Source: an uncultured Burkholderiales bacterium (GTDB taxonomy: Bacteria; Pseudomonadota; Gammaproteobacteria; Burkholderiales; Burkholderiaceae_C). From it: a stretch of 40,326 nucleotides of DNA. A model generated the notes under the pieces. The model searched no databases. It was not told the origin of the DNA and saw only the letters and a program-made list of their open reading frames with translations. Positions 17,252-26,595 of this stretch are shown here, in pieces. Numbering within the stretch: position 1 is the first letter of the stretch; every line of letters starts with the position of its first letter. Location: assembly GCA_903850735.1 (NCBI GenBank), contig CAINMN010000150.1, forward strand, positions 1 to 40,326, read 5' to 3'. A program made the translations under genes and the position numbers.

Positions 17252-17988
17252 GAGGCCGCGTTGGCGGCGTTGGCGACCTGATCGTCGGTGCGGCCAAAAC
17301 GGCGCACGCGTGAGGCAAACCAGGTCAAGGCCTTGGTCAGGCTGGCTTCATCAAAATCTGGCCAGTAGTCGTCCACAAAGTACATCTCGGTGTAAGCCAT
17401 TTGCCACAACAAAAAATTGCTGATGCGCGACTCGCCGCCGGTGCGAATCAGCAAGTCGGGATCGGGCAGGTCGGCGGTGCTGAGGTAGGCTGCCAGGTCT
17501 TGCTCTCGCAAGTCATGGATCGACAGTGTGGGGTTCGCCTTCTGCCAGGCCCGGCTGGCCTGCAGAATATCCCACTGCCCGCCATAGTTGGCGGCAACAG
17601 TCAGGTGCAAGGTGGTGTTGTGCGCAGTGGCCTGCTCGGCGGCTGCAATGCGCGCCTGCAAGTCGGCAGAAAACGCGCTGCGGTCGCCAATGACGCGCAG
17701 GCGAACGCCCTCCTTGCTCATGTCGGCCATTTCCTTTTGCAGGTATTGCACAAACAGGTCCATCAGCGTGGAGACCTCTTCGGGCGGACGGCGCCAGTTT
17801 TCTGTGCTGAAGGCAAACAAGGTGAGGTACTGAATGTCACGGTCCGCGCAGGCCTTGACGATGCGCCGCACCCCTGCGGCCCCTTTGACATGGCCCACGG
17901 TTCTGGGCAAAAAACGCTTTTTCGCCCAGCGGCCATTGCCATCCATGATGATGGCAATGTGTTGGGGTTGTGCGGGCTCAGTTGTCAT
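17248..17988 (-). CDS. uppS: Isoprenyl (undecaprenyl) diphosphate synthase
   Basis: [73 protein letters not shown]. Confidence 0.95.
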   Translation of the reverse strand: MTTEPAQPQHIAIIMDGNGRWAKKRFLPRTVGHVKGAAGVRRIVKACADRDIQYLTLFAFSTENWRRPPEEVSTLMDLFVQYLQKEMADMSKEGVRLRVIGDRSAFSADLQARIAAAEQATAHNTTLHLTVAANYGGQWDILQASRAWQKANPTLSIHDLREQDLAAYLSTADLPDPDLLIRTGGESRISNFLLWQMAYTEMYFVDDYWPDFDEASLTKALTWFASRVRRFGRTDDQVANAANAAS

Positions 17989-18470
17989 GCGGCCAACGGG
18001 CGCAAGGCCTGCAGTTCGGTTTGGATGGTTTGAGGCTGGCTGAGCAACTCAATCAGCACCATGGCGCGTGCTTCGCCATCGTGTTGTTGGTAAATGCCGC
18101 GCAAGCCTTTGAGGGGCCCCGCCACAAATTGAACCTCATCGCCGGGGTTCATCATGCGCTCACGCGGGGGCGCAGGCATGTTGCGCAAGGCCGAGATCAA
18201 GTCATCAGGGACAGCGGCAGGCGTATTGCCAAAGGCCACCAGCTTGCTGACCCCCAGGGTTGAGCGAATGGGCGACCAATTGGTCTGCACAGTGTCCAGG
18301 CGAATGAACAAATAACGGCTGAACATGGGTTCAACCACCTGGGCTAAGTGGCCACGGCGCACTTTCTCCAATGTGATCATGGGCAACCAGGCCTCAAACC
18401 CCTGGCGCTGCAGATTCTCCAAGGCGCGTTGCTCCTGGCGAGGTTTGGTGTGGATGACGTACCAATGCAT
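17985..18470 (-). CDS. rfaH: RfaH-type NusG paralogue, transcription/translation antiterminator
   Basis: [40 protein letters not shown]...[13 protein letters not shown]..., KOW-like [22 protein letters not shown] overlap with uppS. Confidence 0.88.
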   Translation of the reverse strand: MHWYVIHTKPRQEQRALENLQRQGFEAWLPMITLEKVRRGHLAQVVEPMFSRYLFIRLDTVQTNWSPIRSTLGVSKLVAFGNTPAAVPDDLISALRNMPAPPRERMMNPGDEVQFVAGPLKGLRGIYQQHDGEARAMVLIELLSQPQTIQTELQALRPLAA

Positions 18471-18624
18471 GGAGGGAGAGGATAAGTCAAAAATTTAAGC
18501 GGCCGATTATTCTAATTTTAATCAGCTTTGGGCTCCCTGCATTTTTTAGTCCGCACCCCCTAAACAAAATGCATGCTTCGCTCTACAGTGATGTCATGTC
18601 ATCCACCCAGACGCGAGAAAGAAC

Positions 18625-19107
18625 ATGACCGCCAAAAAATTCCCCCCGGACCCCAGCGCTTTGAACGACACCGTGAAAGAGTCTGCACAGCAAATTTGGC
18701 TGGCTGGCTTGGGCGCCTTTGCCAAAGCGCAGCAAGAGGGCGGGAAAGTGTTTGAAACTTTGGTGAAAGACGGCTTGGCCATGCAGCGCAAGGCGCAAAC
18801 CACCGCCGAAGAAAAAATTGCCGAAGCCACCCAAAAAATGAGCACCATGGCGCAGGAACTGAGTGCGCAGGCCTCGCAATTCGGCAGCAAGGCCACCGGG
18901 TCTTGGGACAAGTTGGAAGGCATCTTTGAAGACCGCGTGGCGCGCGCCTTGGTCCGCTTGGGGCTGCCGACGGCCGCAGAATTGGAAGAGCTGCAAAAAC
19001 GGGTGGCCAGCCTGGAGGCGGCCGCCGCCGCGAGCAAAGCGCGGGCACCACGCGCTGCGGCGAAGAAAACGGCGAGTGCGGCCAAGAAAGTTGTGAAGCA
19101 GAAGTGA
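18625..19107 (+). CDS. Phasin-family / polyhydroxyalkanoate granule-associated protein with basic Ala/Lys-rich tail (PhaF-like)
   Basis: NDTVKESAQQIWLAGLGAFAKAQQEGGKVFETLVKDG; C-terminal KARAPRAAAKKTASAAKKVVKQK. Confidence 0.88.
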   Translation: MTAKKFPPDPSALNDTVKESAQQIWLAGLGAFAKAQQEGGKVFETLVKDGLAMQRKAQTTAEEKIAEATQKMSTMAQELSAQASQFGSKATGSWDKLEGIFEDRVARALVRLGLPTAAELEELQKRVASLEAAAAASKARAPRAAAKKTASAAKKVVKQK

Positions 19108-19233
19108 GTGGGGGCGCGGGGGATGGCCGCACTGCGCTCGCCTTGACGGCTGAGGGTGCGACATGACGCTGTGTTGAAATTCGGTTAGAGTGTCTTGCAT
19201 CCTAGAAGACATTGGCAAGAGCGAGACAACACC

Positions 19234-19920
19234 ATGGCGAAAAAAGCGCCCAGGCGAACGGCGGAGCGGATCCTCGAGGTCACGCTGGTGCTGTTCAATC
19301 GCTTTGGGGAGCCCAATGTCTCGACCACGCTGATTTCTGCCGAGCTCAACATCAGCCCAGGCAACCTGTATTACCACTACCCTGCCAAAGACGAGTTGGT
19401 GAACGCGCTGTTTGAGCGCTACCAAACCTCCCTGCAAAAGTTGTTGGCGGCGGCGCCCGAAGTGGGCGACCTGGAAGACGCCTGGTTCTTCATGCACTCG
19501 CTGCTCGAGGGCGTTTGGCATTACCGGTTTTTGTACCGCGACCTGAATGACTTGCTGACCAAGAACCGCAAGCTCGAAGCCGAGTTGAAAAACATGTTGC
19601 AGCTGAAAACAAGCGCCTTTCGTGCGCTGCTGCAAAGCCTGGACCACCACGGCGTGCTGGCCATGAACGCCACCGAGCGCGAGTTGACCGCCACCCACAT
19701 GGTGGTGATGCTGACCTGGTGGCTCAGCTACGAGTACGTGCTGGACCCGCGCCATGCCATGGAAGACGAGACTGCCCAGCAATCGCTGCTGCGCGGTGCT
19801 CAGCATGTGCTGGGTTTGCTGCTGCCCTACACCACGCCGGCGCCGCGTGAGCACTTGAAGCATCTGATGCAGGTCTACATCGGCCCCACCTCGGACAGCG
19901 CAAGCACGAAGGCTGGCTGA
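19234..19920 (+). CDS. TetR/AcrR-family transcriptional regulator
   Basis: RTAERILEVTLVLFNRFGEPNVSTTLISAELNISPGNLYYHYPAKDELV; start moved to ATG at 19234. Confidence 0.93.
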   Translation: MAKKAPRRTAERILEVTLVLFNRFGEPNVSTTLISAELNISPGNLYYHYPAKDELVNALFERYQTSLQKLLAAAPEVGDLEDAWFFMHSLLEGVWHYRFLYRDLNDLLTKNRKLEAELKNMLQLKTSAFRALLQSLDHHGVLAMNATERELTATHMVVMLTWWLSYEYVLDPRHAMEDETAQQSLLRGAQHVLGLLLPYTTPAPREHLKHLMQVYIGPTSDSASTKAG

Positions 19921-19922
19921 AC

Positions 19923-20705
19923 ATGGCGAACTGGCAAGCTTTTTCACCCCCCCTCAATCTGAGCGACGAACAGGTGCGCACGCTGTGGCCGCGCTTGCAC
20001 TGCGGCGACACCGAGCCTTGTCCAGAGCATGCGGCCTTGCTGCGCGCCTGGACGTTGTTTCATCGGGGCGAGTTTGAAGCGGCTGTTTCCCAAGGCCTGT
20101 CACTGACCGCGCAAGGCCTGCACAGCGCCTGGACCGTGGTGAACCGTGCGACCGCGGTCTATGCCAATTATGTGGAGCCCCTGGAGACCCAACGCCTGGC
20201 ACTGTTGCATCAGGCCGCAGAGCAAGCCCAAGCCCATGTGGAACGTGAGCCAAACAATGCCAATGCTTGGTATTTGCTGGCCTATTCCCTGGGGCGCTAT
20301 GCCCAAGGCATCAGCGTGGCCAAAGCACTGGCGCAGGGGCTGGGTGCGCGGGTGCGTGACGCCCTCGAAAAAACCATTGACCTCCAACCCGAGCACAGCG
20401 ACGCCAAATTTGCCTTGGCCACGTTTCACGCCGAGGTGATTGACAAAGTGGGCGAGCTCATCGCCAACATGACCTACGGCGCCAAAAAAGACCGTGGCCT
20501 GACCCTCTATGCACAAGCGCATGCGCAAAACCCTGGCTCGTTGGCCGGCATGTTGGAAATGGCACGGGGCCTGGTGATGCTGGAGGGCGAGTCTCAGCAC
20601 GAGCGGGCGCTGGGGCTTTACCAGCAAGTGAGCCGCTCGGCAGCGACCGATGCGCTGGACCATCTGGTGATCGCCCTGGCCAAAGCCACCCTGAACGACC
20701 TCTGA
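19923..20705 (+). CDS. TPR-like conserved hypothetical protein
   Basis: 260 aa helical protein (ANAWYLLAYSLGRYAQGISVAKAL...); starts 2 bp after the TetR stop. Confidence 0.75.
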   Translation: MANWQAFSPPLNLSDEQVRTLWPRLHCGDTEPCPEHAALLRAWTLFHRGEFEAAVSQGLSLTAQGLHSAWTVVNRATAVYANYVEPLETQRLALLHQAAEQAQAHVEREPNNANAWYLLAYSLGRYAQGISVAKALAQGLGARVRDALEKTIDLQPEHSDAKFALATFHAEVIDKVGELIANMTYGAKKDRGLTLYAQAHAQNPGSLAGMLEMARGLVMLEGESQHERALGLYQQVSRSAATDALDHLVIALAKATLNDL

Positions 20706-20721
20706 GCGACCCTCCTCCATG

Positions 20722-20790
20722 TCATCGCGCGCACAGCGCGGCGATTTCTGGCAACAGAGAGATGCTGCGCGGCTACGGCGTTCGCAATGA
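20722..20790 (+). repeat. Dispersed palindromic-type repeat, copy A
   Basis: tcatcgcgcgcacagcgcggcgatttctggcaacagagagatgctgcgcggctacggcgttcgcaatga; ~90% identical to 21371-21440. Confidence 0.9.
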
Positions 20791-20799
20791 AGAGGGGGG

Positions 20800-21069
20800 T
20801 TAGACGCGGCCTGCCAATTTCAGGGAAGCGCGCAAGCTGTCATTGATGCGCGTTTGCCAACCCTCACCGCTGGCCCGCAGAGCTGACAAAACATCTGCAT
20901 CCAGACGCAATTTGACGGGCACTTTGGTCACAGCGGCTTTGGGACGACCTCGCGGCTTGAGTTGTGTGCCTTTGTATGGATGCGCATTTTTGAAAAACGC
21001 TTCGTCCAATTCCGGCGCTTCATCGGGATCAGTCCACGTAGCGGTCGTAGAAGGCTTTTTCGCGCTCAT
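20800..21069 (-). CDS. brnA: BrnA-family antitoxin
   Basis: PDEAPELDEAFFKNAHPYKG...VKLRLDADVLSALRASGEGWQTRINDSLRASL. Confidence 0.87.
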   Translation of the reverse strand: MSAKKPSTTATWTDPDEAPELDEAFFKNAHPYKGTQLKPRGRPKAAVTKVPVKLRLDADVLSALRASGEGWQTRINDSLRASLKLAGRV

Positions 21070-21301
21070 TGGCTTTCCTCATACTGATAATGCGGCGGGC
21101 TTCGCCGCGAAGGGTCCACACCAACACCACCAAGCGTTGGTCCAAAAAACCCACGGTGATCATCCGGTCCTCTGCATACGATTGCCTCGTATCTTGTCCT
21201 GTCAGATGAACGCCGGCAAAAACTTCGGCGGCTCGCGCAAAATCCAAACCGCGTTCGATCAGTGTTTTCTCACGCTTGGCTGGGTCAAACTCAAGCTCCA
21301 T
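21029..21301 (-). CDS. brnT: BrnT-family ribonuclease toxin
   Basis: MELEFDPAKREKTLIERGLDFARAAEVFAG...DRMITVGFLDQRLVVLVWTLRGEARRIISMRKANEREKAFYDRYVD; overlaps brnA start. Confidence 0.9.
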   Translation of the reverse strand: MELEFDPAKREKTLIERGLDFARAAEVFAGVHLTGQDTRQSYAEDRMITVGFLDQRLVVLVWTLRGEARRIISMRKANEREKAFYDRYVD

Positions 21302-21370
21302 TTGAAATTGTACACCCAATAAATTATTTAATTAAAAGGAAATTTATTGATGAATGCACCCCCAAAAACG

Positions 21371-21440
21371 TCATCGCGCGCACAGCGCGACGAACTCTGG
21401 CAACAGAGAGATTGCTGCGCTGCTGCGCCGTTCGCAATGA
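21371..21440 (+). repeat. Dispersed palindromic-type repeat, copy B
   Basis: tcatcgcgcgcacagcgcgacgaactctggcaacagagagattgctgcgctgctgcgccgttcgcaatga; same orientation as copy A; ends TCATCGCG / CGCAATGA are near-inverted. Confidence 0.9.
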
Positions 21441-21448
21441 CGCGGTTT

Positions 21449-22354
21449 TTACCAGGTGTCGTCGGAAGAGGCGTCGCCCCAGTCGTCTGAATCGTTACCG
21501 GGGTCGAAGCTGCCAGTGTCTTTGGCGATGGGCGTTTCGAAAGGCACATAGCCACCACTGGCATGGGCCTCGGGGGCAGGTGGACGATGGTCACCCTCGA
21601 GCGCACGCGAAAGCGCATAACCAGCGGCGACGCCCGCAACACCACCTAGGACAGCGCCCGTGAGTGTGGAGCCGCTTCCGGGAGCGGCCGGGGCCGGCGC
21701 GTAGCTTGCTGCATTGGAGGCGTTGCCTGTTGCGTGAGGTACATAAGCAGCTGCCAAACCGGAGGGAGTGGCAAACGCGGTGGGCCCAGCAGGTGCAGCA
21801 GGTGCAGGAGGGGCTGGCGTGGCGTTGGCAGCGCCAAAGCGTGCAGGCGGTTTGCTGGAGGCGCGAAACAACAGAAATGCAGCCACCGCCAGGATGCCGA
21901 CGCCCAAAGCCAAAGTGCCCGAGGGCATGGCCGCTGCGGGCGGTGCGGAAGTCGCGGGCGTTACCGCTGCGGTTGATGCCACAGGCGCGGCGTTTTGGCT
22001 CGCCTTGAGCGTTGTGACTTTGTTGAACACTTCATGGAACTTTTCGGGGCTGGCGGCAAACTTCAGGGCGGGGTCAATTTCTTTGGCGCGCTCAAGGGAT
22101 CGCAAAGCCTCGGCGTAGCGCGCCTCTTTGGCCAGCACTTGACCCAACTCGTAGTGCGCTTTGGCACTTTGCGGCTTTTCTTGCAGCACTTCGCGCAACA
22201 TGTTTTCAGCTTGCGCGAAATTTCCCGCGGCAACGGCTTGCTCGATGTCACGCGGGGCGGGCAAAGCGAAAGCCAGCCAGGCACAGCTCAGGAGCACAGT
22301 TGCAAGAAACCCGCGAAAGCCATGGTTGACGCGAAGGCGAGAAAAAGTTGCCAT
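21449..22354 (-). CDS. TPR-containing membrane-anchored protein with Ala/Pro linker and acidic Trp C-terminus
   Basis: Signal-like N-terminus, TPR (AKAHYELGQVLAKEARYAEALRSLERAKEIDP), internal TM (GTLALGVGILAVAAFLLF), TLTGAVLGGVAGVAAGYAL glycine-zipper-like segment, DSDDWGDASSDDTW end. Confidence 0.78.
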   Translation of the reverse strand: MATFSRLRVNHGFRGFLATVLLSCAWLAFALPAPRDIEQAVAAGNFAQAENMLREVLQEKPQSAKAHYELGQVLAKEARYAEALRSLERAKEIDPALKFAASPEKFHEVFNKVTTLKASQNAAPVASTAAVTPATSAPPAAAMPSGTLALGVGILAVAAFLLFRASSKPPARFGAANATPAPPAPAAPAGPTAFATPSGLAAAYVPHATGNASNAASYAPAPAAPGSGSTLTGAVLGGVAGVAAGYALSRALEGDHRPPAPEAHASGGYVPFETPIAKDTGSFDPGNDSDDWGDASSDDTW

Positions 22355-22561
22355 GAGGGCACTCCTTGGATGAAGAAACTTGAGCTATCGGATGCGGGAA
22401 GGCTTTGAATTCAAGTTGTCTGGAGATACAACGCTTGTAAAGACAGCCAGGATGACTCATTTCACCCCCCTCCCCGCCGCTGGCGATGAGGTTAGGGGGA
22501 ATGACCCTAGTGGCGTTTTAGCAGGACTCTGGGTAGACTGCCACAGTTATTGGGGGTTTTT

Positions 22562-23752
22562 ATGAACGTTCTAGATTCCATCGTGACCCAGGCCGCCAGC
22601 ATTGTGGCGATTCGCAAAGACATCCACGCCCACCCGGAGCTGTGCTTTCAAGAGCAGCGCACCGCCGATGTGGTGGCCGCCAAGTTGACAGAATGGGGCA
22701 TCCCGGTGCACCGCGGCATGGGCACCACCGGTGTGGTGGGCATCATCAAGAACGGCACCAGCGACCGAGCCATCGGCCTGCGCGCCGACATGGACGCCTT
22801 GCCCCTGCAAGAGTTCAACACCTTTGCCCATGCCAGCCAACATGAAGGCAAGATGCATGCGTGCGGCCATGATGGCCACACCGCCATGCTGTTGTCGGCG
22901 GCGCAGCATTTGGCCAAGCACCGCAACTTTGACGGCACGGTGTATGTGATTTTTCAGCCGGCCGAAGAAGGCGGCGGTGGCGCGCGCGAGATGATCAAGG
23001 ACGGCTTGTTCAAGAAGTTCCCGATGCAAGCCGTGTTCGGCATGCACAACTGGCCGGGCGCCGAAGTGGGCACCTTTGCGGTCAGCCCGGGGCCGGTGAT
23101 GGCCTCGAGCAACGAATTCAAGATCACCGTGCATGGCAAAGGCAGCCATGCCGCTTTGCCGCACAACGGGGTGGACCCGATCGTGGTGGCCTCGCAAATG
23201 GTGCAGGCGTTTCAGAACATCATCACGCGCAACAAAAAGCCGGTGGACGCAGGCGTGATTTCGGTGACCATGATCCATGCGGGCCATGCCACCAACGTGA
23301 TTCCCGATTCCTGCGAAATGCAGGGCACAGTGCGCACCTTCACGCTGGAGGTGCTGGACCTGATCGAGCGGCGCATGAAAGAAGTGGCCGAGCACATTTG
23401 CGCGGCCAATGAGGCGCGCTGCGAGTTCGAATTTGTTCGCAACTACCCGCCCACCATCAACCATGTGAAAGAGGCCGCCTTCATGCGCGAGGTCATGGGC
23501 GAGATGGTGGGGACGGCCAATGTGATGGCGCAAGAGCCCACCATGGGCGCGGAAGATTTCTCGTTCATGCTGCAGGAAATTCCGGGCGCCTACGCCTTCA
23601 TTGCCAATGGCGATGGCGCGCACCGCGAAATGGGGCATGGCGGCGGCCCCTGCACCTTGCACAACCCGAGCTATGACTTCAATGACGAGCTGATTCCCTT
23701 AGGGGGCAGCTTGTGGGTGAAGCTGGTGGAGAAGTGGTTTCAGACCAGCTGA
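22562..23752 (+). CDS. M20-family amidohydrolase (hippurate hydrolase-like)
   Basis: RKDIHAHPELCFQEQRTADVVAAKL; RADMDALPLQEFNTF; MHACGHDGHTAMLL; GAEDFSFMLQEIPGAY. Confidence 0.95.
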   Translation: MNVLDSIVTQAASIVAIRKDIHAHPELCFQEQRTADVVAAKLTEWGIPVHRGMGTTGVVGIIKNGTSDRAIGLRADMDALPLQEFNTFAHASQHEGKMHACGHDGHTAMLLSAAQHLAKHRNFDGTVYVIFQPAEEGGGGAREMIKDGLFKKFPMQAVFGMHNWPGAEVGTFAVSPGPVMASSNEFKITVHGKGSHAALPHNGVDPIVVASQMVQAFQNIITRNKKPVDAGVISVTMIHAGHATNVIPDSCEMQGTVRTFTLEVLDLIERRMKEVAEHICAANEARCEFEFVRNYPPTINHVKEAAFMREVMGEMVGTANVMAQEPTMGAEDFSFMLQEIPGAYAFIANGDGAHREMGHGGGPCTLHNPSYDFNDELIPLGGSLWVKLVEKWFQTS

Positions 23753-24909
23753 AACTCGGTTTTCGAGGGCACGTCGGGCGCAATCCAGAAGCGGCGTGTC
23801 TGCGGATGCATGATGATGCCGGCCACGCTTTCCACCCGCGCTTCGGGCGGCAAGGCGGGGTCGGGGCGGCGGCAGACGGCCAAAAACTCGCCGGATTCGT
23901 CACGCAAAAACGCTTGCAACGATGACAGGCCCAAGGGCTTTTGGGTGGCGTGTTGCGCCGCGGTCGCCAAGCGCGGCTCGCTCGACAGATAGTTGCTCAT
24001 CATGGCTTGCTGGGTCAGCAAGGACTCACATAAGAAGTGATTGGTGTGCACCACGACGCCTTCATGCGGGCGCTGCTCGGCCCAGCCAGCGGGTGCCACC
24101 TCGAAACAGCCCACCTCGCCCTGGGCATCGGCACAAGGAATATTGGAAGCCGCCCCAAAGCCCAGCTTGTCTTGAATGAAGGACAGGCGCTCGCGTGCGG
24201 CGGCCATGTTCGGCAGGCTCAGCAGATGCCGCAGCAAGATGTGCACGGGCACGCCGGGCTCGGCACCATCATGCACCGAGCGCAAGATGTTCAAGCCAAT
24301 GGCCAAGCCGTGTTGGTTCATGCCAATTTTGGCGAGCATGCCGCCTTCGGCCATGGTCGTGAAGCTCGTGCCGTTGGCATCGACAGCGTAGACGACGACC
24401 AGGGCAGCGCGTTGCCGCCCGATCCAGTCCCAGTTTTGAGAAAACCAGGCGTGTCCGTCGTCACTGGCTTGGCCGTTCACACACATGGCCGTGCATTCGG
24501 AGAGGTCGCTGGGCAACTGGGGCAAGGGATAGACATCGTCTGCCCAATCGGGGATGCCTGCAGCACGGTTGGCCTTCAGGGCGGCTTCGGCCGCAGTGGG
24601 CTCGCCGCTGAAATAGTTGGGCGGCAAAATTTCGGTGCGGCAGTTCAGCGTGAGGATGTCTTCAAAGCTGAAGCGGCTGCCTTCGGCCAGGCCACGCATC
24701 TCATCCAACAAGCTGGCGTCCAGCGCTTCGATTGCAGGCAGATAACGCTGCGCCAAGCGACGGGCGTGCGACCAATCGATGCCACACGCCGCAAATTGGC
24801 GGGCATAGGTGGCCACGCTGTGCCCGACCTGGGGCCGACTGGCCTGGCCCAAAGCCACGCCGCGCGCATGCGCTGTGGCATGCGTGGAAATGCGAATCTG
24901 TGGAAACAT
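23740..24909 (-). CDS. C45-family peptidase / acyl-CoA:6-APA acyltransferase-like Ntn hydrolase
   Basis: ARGVALGQ..., [37 protein letters not shown] candidate autocleavage region, [19 protein letters not shown]; start at ATG 24909. Confidence 0.85.
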   Translation of the reverse strand: MFPQIRISTHATAHARGVALGQASRPQVGHSVATYARQFAACGIDWSHARRLAQRYLPAIEALDASLLDEMRGLAEGSRFSFEDILTLNCRTEILPPNYFSGEPTAAEAALKANRAAGIPDWADDVYPLPQLPSDLSECTAMCVNGQASDDGHAWFSQNWDWIGRQRAALVVVYAVDANGTSFTTMAEGGMLAKIGMNQHGLAIGLNILRSVHDGAEPGVPVHILLRHLLSLPNMAAARERLSFIQDKLGFGAASNIPCADAQGEVGCFEVAPAGWAEQRPHEGVVVHTNHFLCESLLTQQAMMSNYLSSEPRLATAAQHATQKPLGLSSLQAFLRDESGEFLAVCRRPDPALPPEARVESVAGIIMHPQTRRFWIAPDVPSKTEFQLV

Positions 24910-24949
24910 GAGATTGATGATAATGGGAGACCCGCTTTTTGTCTTCACC

Positions 24950-25717
24950 ATGACCTTTCTCGCACTTGACGTTGGCAACACCCGCCTGAAATGGGCCCTC
25001 TATGAGGCGCCTCGACCGGGTGCTCGACTCCTGAACCATGGCGCGGTGTTTCTGGAAAACATCGACCGCTTGGCCGAAGAGGAATGGAAAAACTTGCCCA
25101 CACCCACCAAAATGATTGGCTGCATCGTGGCGGGCGAGGCCATCCGACGCCGGGTGGAAGAGCAAATGGAGTTGTGGGATGTGTCGGTGCGCTGGGTGGT
25201 GCCCAGCGTTTACGAAGCGGGAGTCACCAACGGCTATGACCATCCCACACGCTTAGGCGCAGATCGCTGGGTGGCCATGATTGGCGCCCATGCGCGCATG
25301 CATTCACAAACCCAAGGCCAATCGCCGCGACCCATGGTGGTGGTGATGGTGGGCACGGCGGTGACGGTAGAGGCCATCAGCGCCGACGGCCATTTCTTGG
25401 GTGGCTTGATCCTGCCAGGGCACGGCATCATGTTGCGCGCCCTGGAATCGGGCACCGCGGGCTTGCGTGTGCCCACCGGTGAAGTGCGCCCTTTCCCCAC
25501 CAATACCAGCGACGCCTTGACCAGTGGCGGCACCTACGCGATTGCGGGTGCTGTGGAGCGCATGATGCAACATGTGCGCAATCATTGCCAGGACGAACCC
25601 CTGTGCTTCATGACCGGTGGCGCCGGCTGGAAAATGCTGCCCAGCATGTCCACGCCGGTGGAGTTGGTGGACACGCTGATCTTCGACGGGCTGCTTGAAA
25701 TCGCTTCAACGCGCTGA
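24950..25717 (+). CDS. coaX: Type III pantothenate kinase
   Basis: [54 protein letters not shown]; start moved to ATG 24950. Confidence 0.94.
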   Translation: MTFLALDVGNTRLKWALYEAPRPGARLLNHGAVFLENIDRLAEEEWKNLPTPTKMIGCIVAGEAIRRRVEEQMELWDVSVRWVVPSVYEAGVTNGYDHPTRLGADRWVAMIGAHARMHSQTQGQSPRPMVVVMVGTAVTVEAISADGHFLGGLILPGHGIMLRALESGTAGLRVPTGEVRPFPTNTSDALTSGGTYAIAGAVERMMQHVRNHCQDEPLCFMTGGAGWKMLPSMSTPVELVDTLIFDGLLEIASTR

Positions 25718-25843
25718 TCTCGTCATCGCTTGGATGGGGTGATGGAGTTACTGGTTAGGGGTTGGCAGGACCCATTGAAGCACATCATGGGCGCTTCTTG
25801 ACGAAACACCCAAGCCGGCAATGAGCGCCGGGCTTGAAAATCA

Positions 25844-25858
25844 TTGCACTTAGTGCAA
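25844..25858. promoter_or_regulatory. Perfect palindrome upstream of the RelE/XRE module, candidate operator
   Basis: TTGCACT-T-AGTGCAA, 8 bp before the annotated GTG start of the toxin. Confidence 0.65.
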
Positions 25859-25866
25859 CAATTTAA

Positions 25867-26256
25867 GTGTGCAACTTTCTTGAAATTTTCGCCATCCCAT
25901 CGTTTGACCGATGGGCAAAAAAGAACATGGTGCTGCACCAAGACTTGATCACAGCCGCGCACGACATGGCAAACGGTCTTGTCGATGCCAACCTGGGTGG
26001 TCACGTTGTGAAAAAGCGCATCGCTTTCAAAGGTCGCGGCAAGAGATCTGGCGCAAGAACCATCGTGGCAACCAATTTCGAGAGTCGCTGGATTTTTTTA
26101 ATTGGATTTGAAAAGAGTGAAAGAGCGAACATCAGCCAAGCTGAACTCAAGGCTTTGCAAGAACTGGCAAAAAATTTATTGGGTTTCAACGCGACGCAAA
26201 TCGCCATGGCTGTGCGCGAGTGTCAGTTAATTGATCTGAAGAGGCTAGAAGAATGA
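25867..26256 (+). CDS. RelE/HigB-like type II toxin
   Basis: GHVVKKRIAFKGRGKRSGARTIVATNFESRWIFLIGFEKSERANISQAELKALQELAKNLL; GTG start. Confidence 0.88.
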   Translation: MCNFLEIFAIPSFDRWAKKNMVLHQDLITAAHDMANGLVDANLGGHVVKKRIAFKGRGKRSGARTIVATNFESRWIFLIGFEKSERANISQAELKALQELAKNLLGFNATQIAMAVRECQLIDLKRLEE

Positions 26257-26570
26257 CGGCAAAACGCAAAAGCAGAATTTTGAGTGAGATTCACGAAACA
26301 GCCAAGGGCTTGCACAGCACCGGTTTGATCAGCAAGCGTCGTATGGGTGAATTTGACCTGCTGTGCAATTTGGAAGTAAAAGCCATTGCGCCGCATCAGA
26401 TCAAACAACTGAGAGAGCGCGAACGTGTCAGCCAAGCCGTCTTTGCGGCCATCTTGAACACCAGTGTCTCAACGATTCAAAAATGGGAATTGGGCGATAA
26501 GAAACCCAGTGGTCCATCACTCAAATTACTGAATCTTTTGGAACGCAAAGGGCTGCACGCCGTTATCTAA
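26253..26570 (+). CDS. XRE-family antitoxin/regulator (HigA/NadS-like)
   Basis: IKQLRERERVSQAVFAAILNTSVSTIQKWELGDKKPSGPSLKLLNLLERKG; overlaps the toxin stop. Confidence 0.9.
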   Translation: MTAKRKSRILSEIHETAKGLHSTGLISKRRMGEFDLLCNLEVKAIAPHQIKQLRERERVSQAVFAAILNTSVSTIQKWELGDKKPSGPSLKLLNLLERKGLHAVI

Positions 26571-26595
26571 CGCCTCAACTCGCCCCAGGCGCCTG

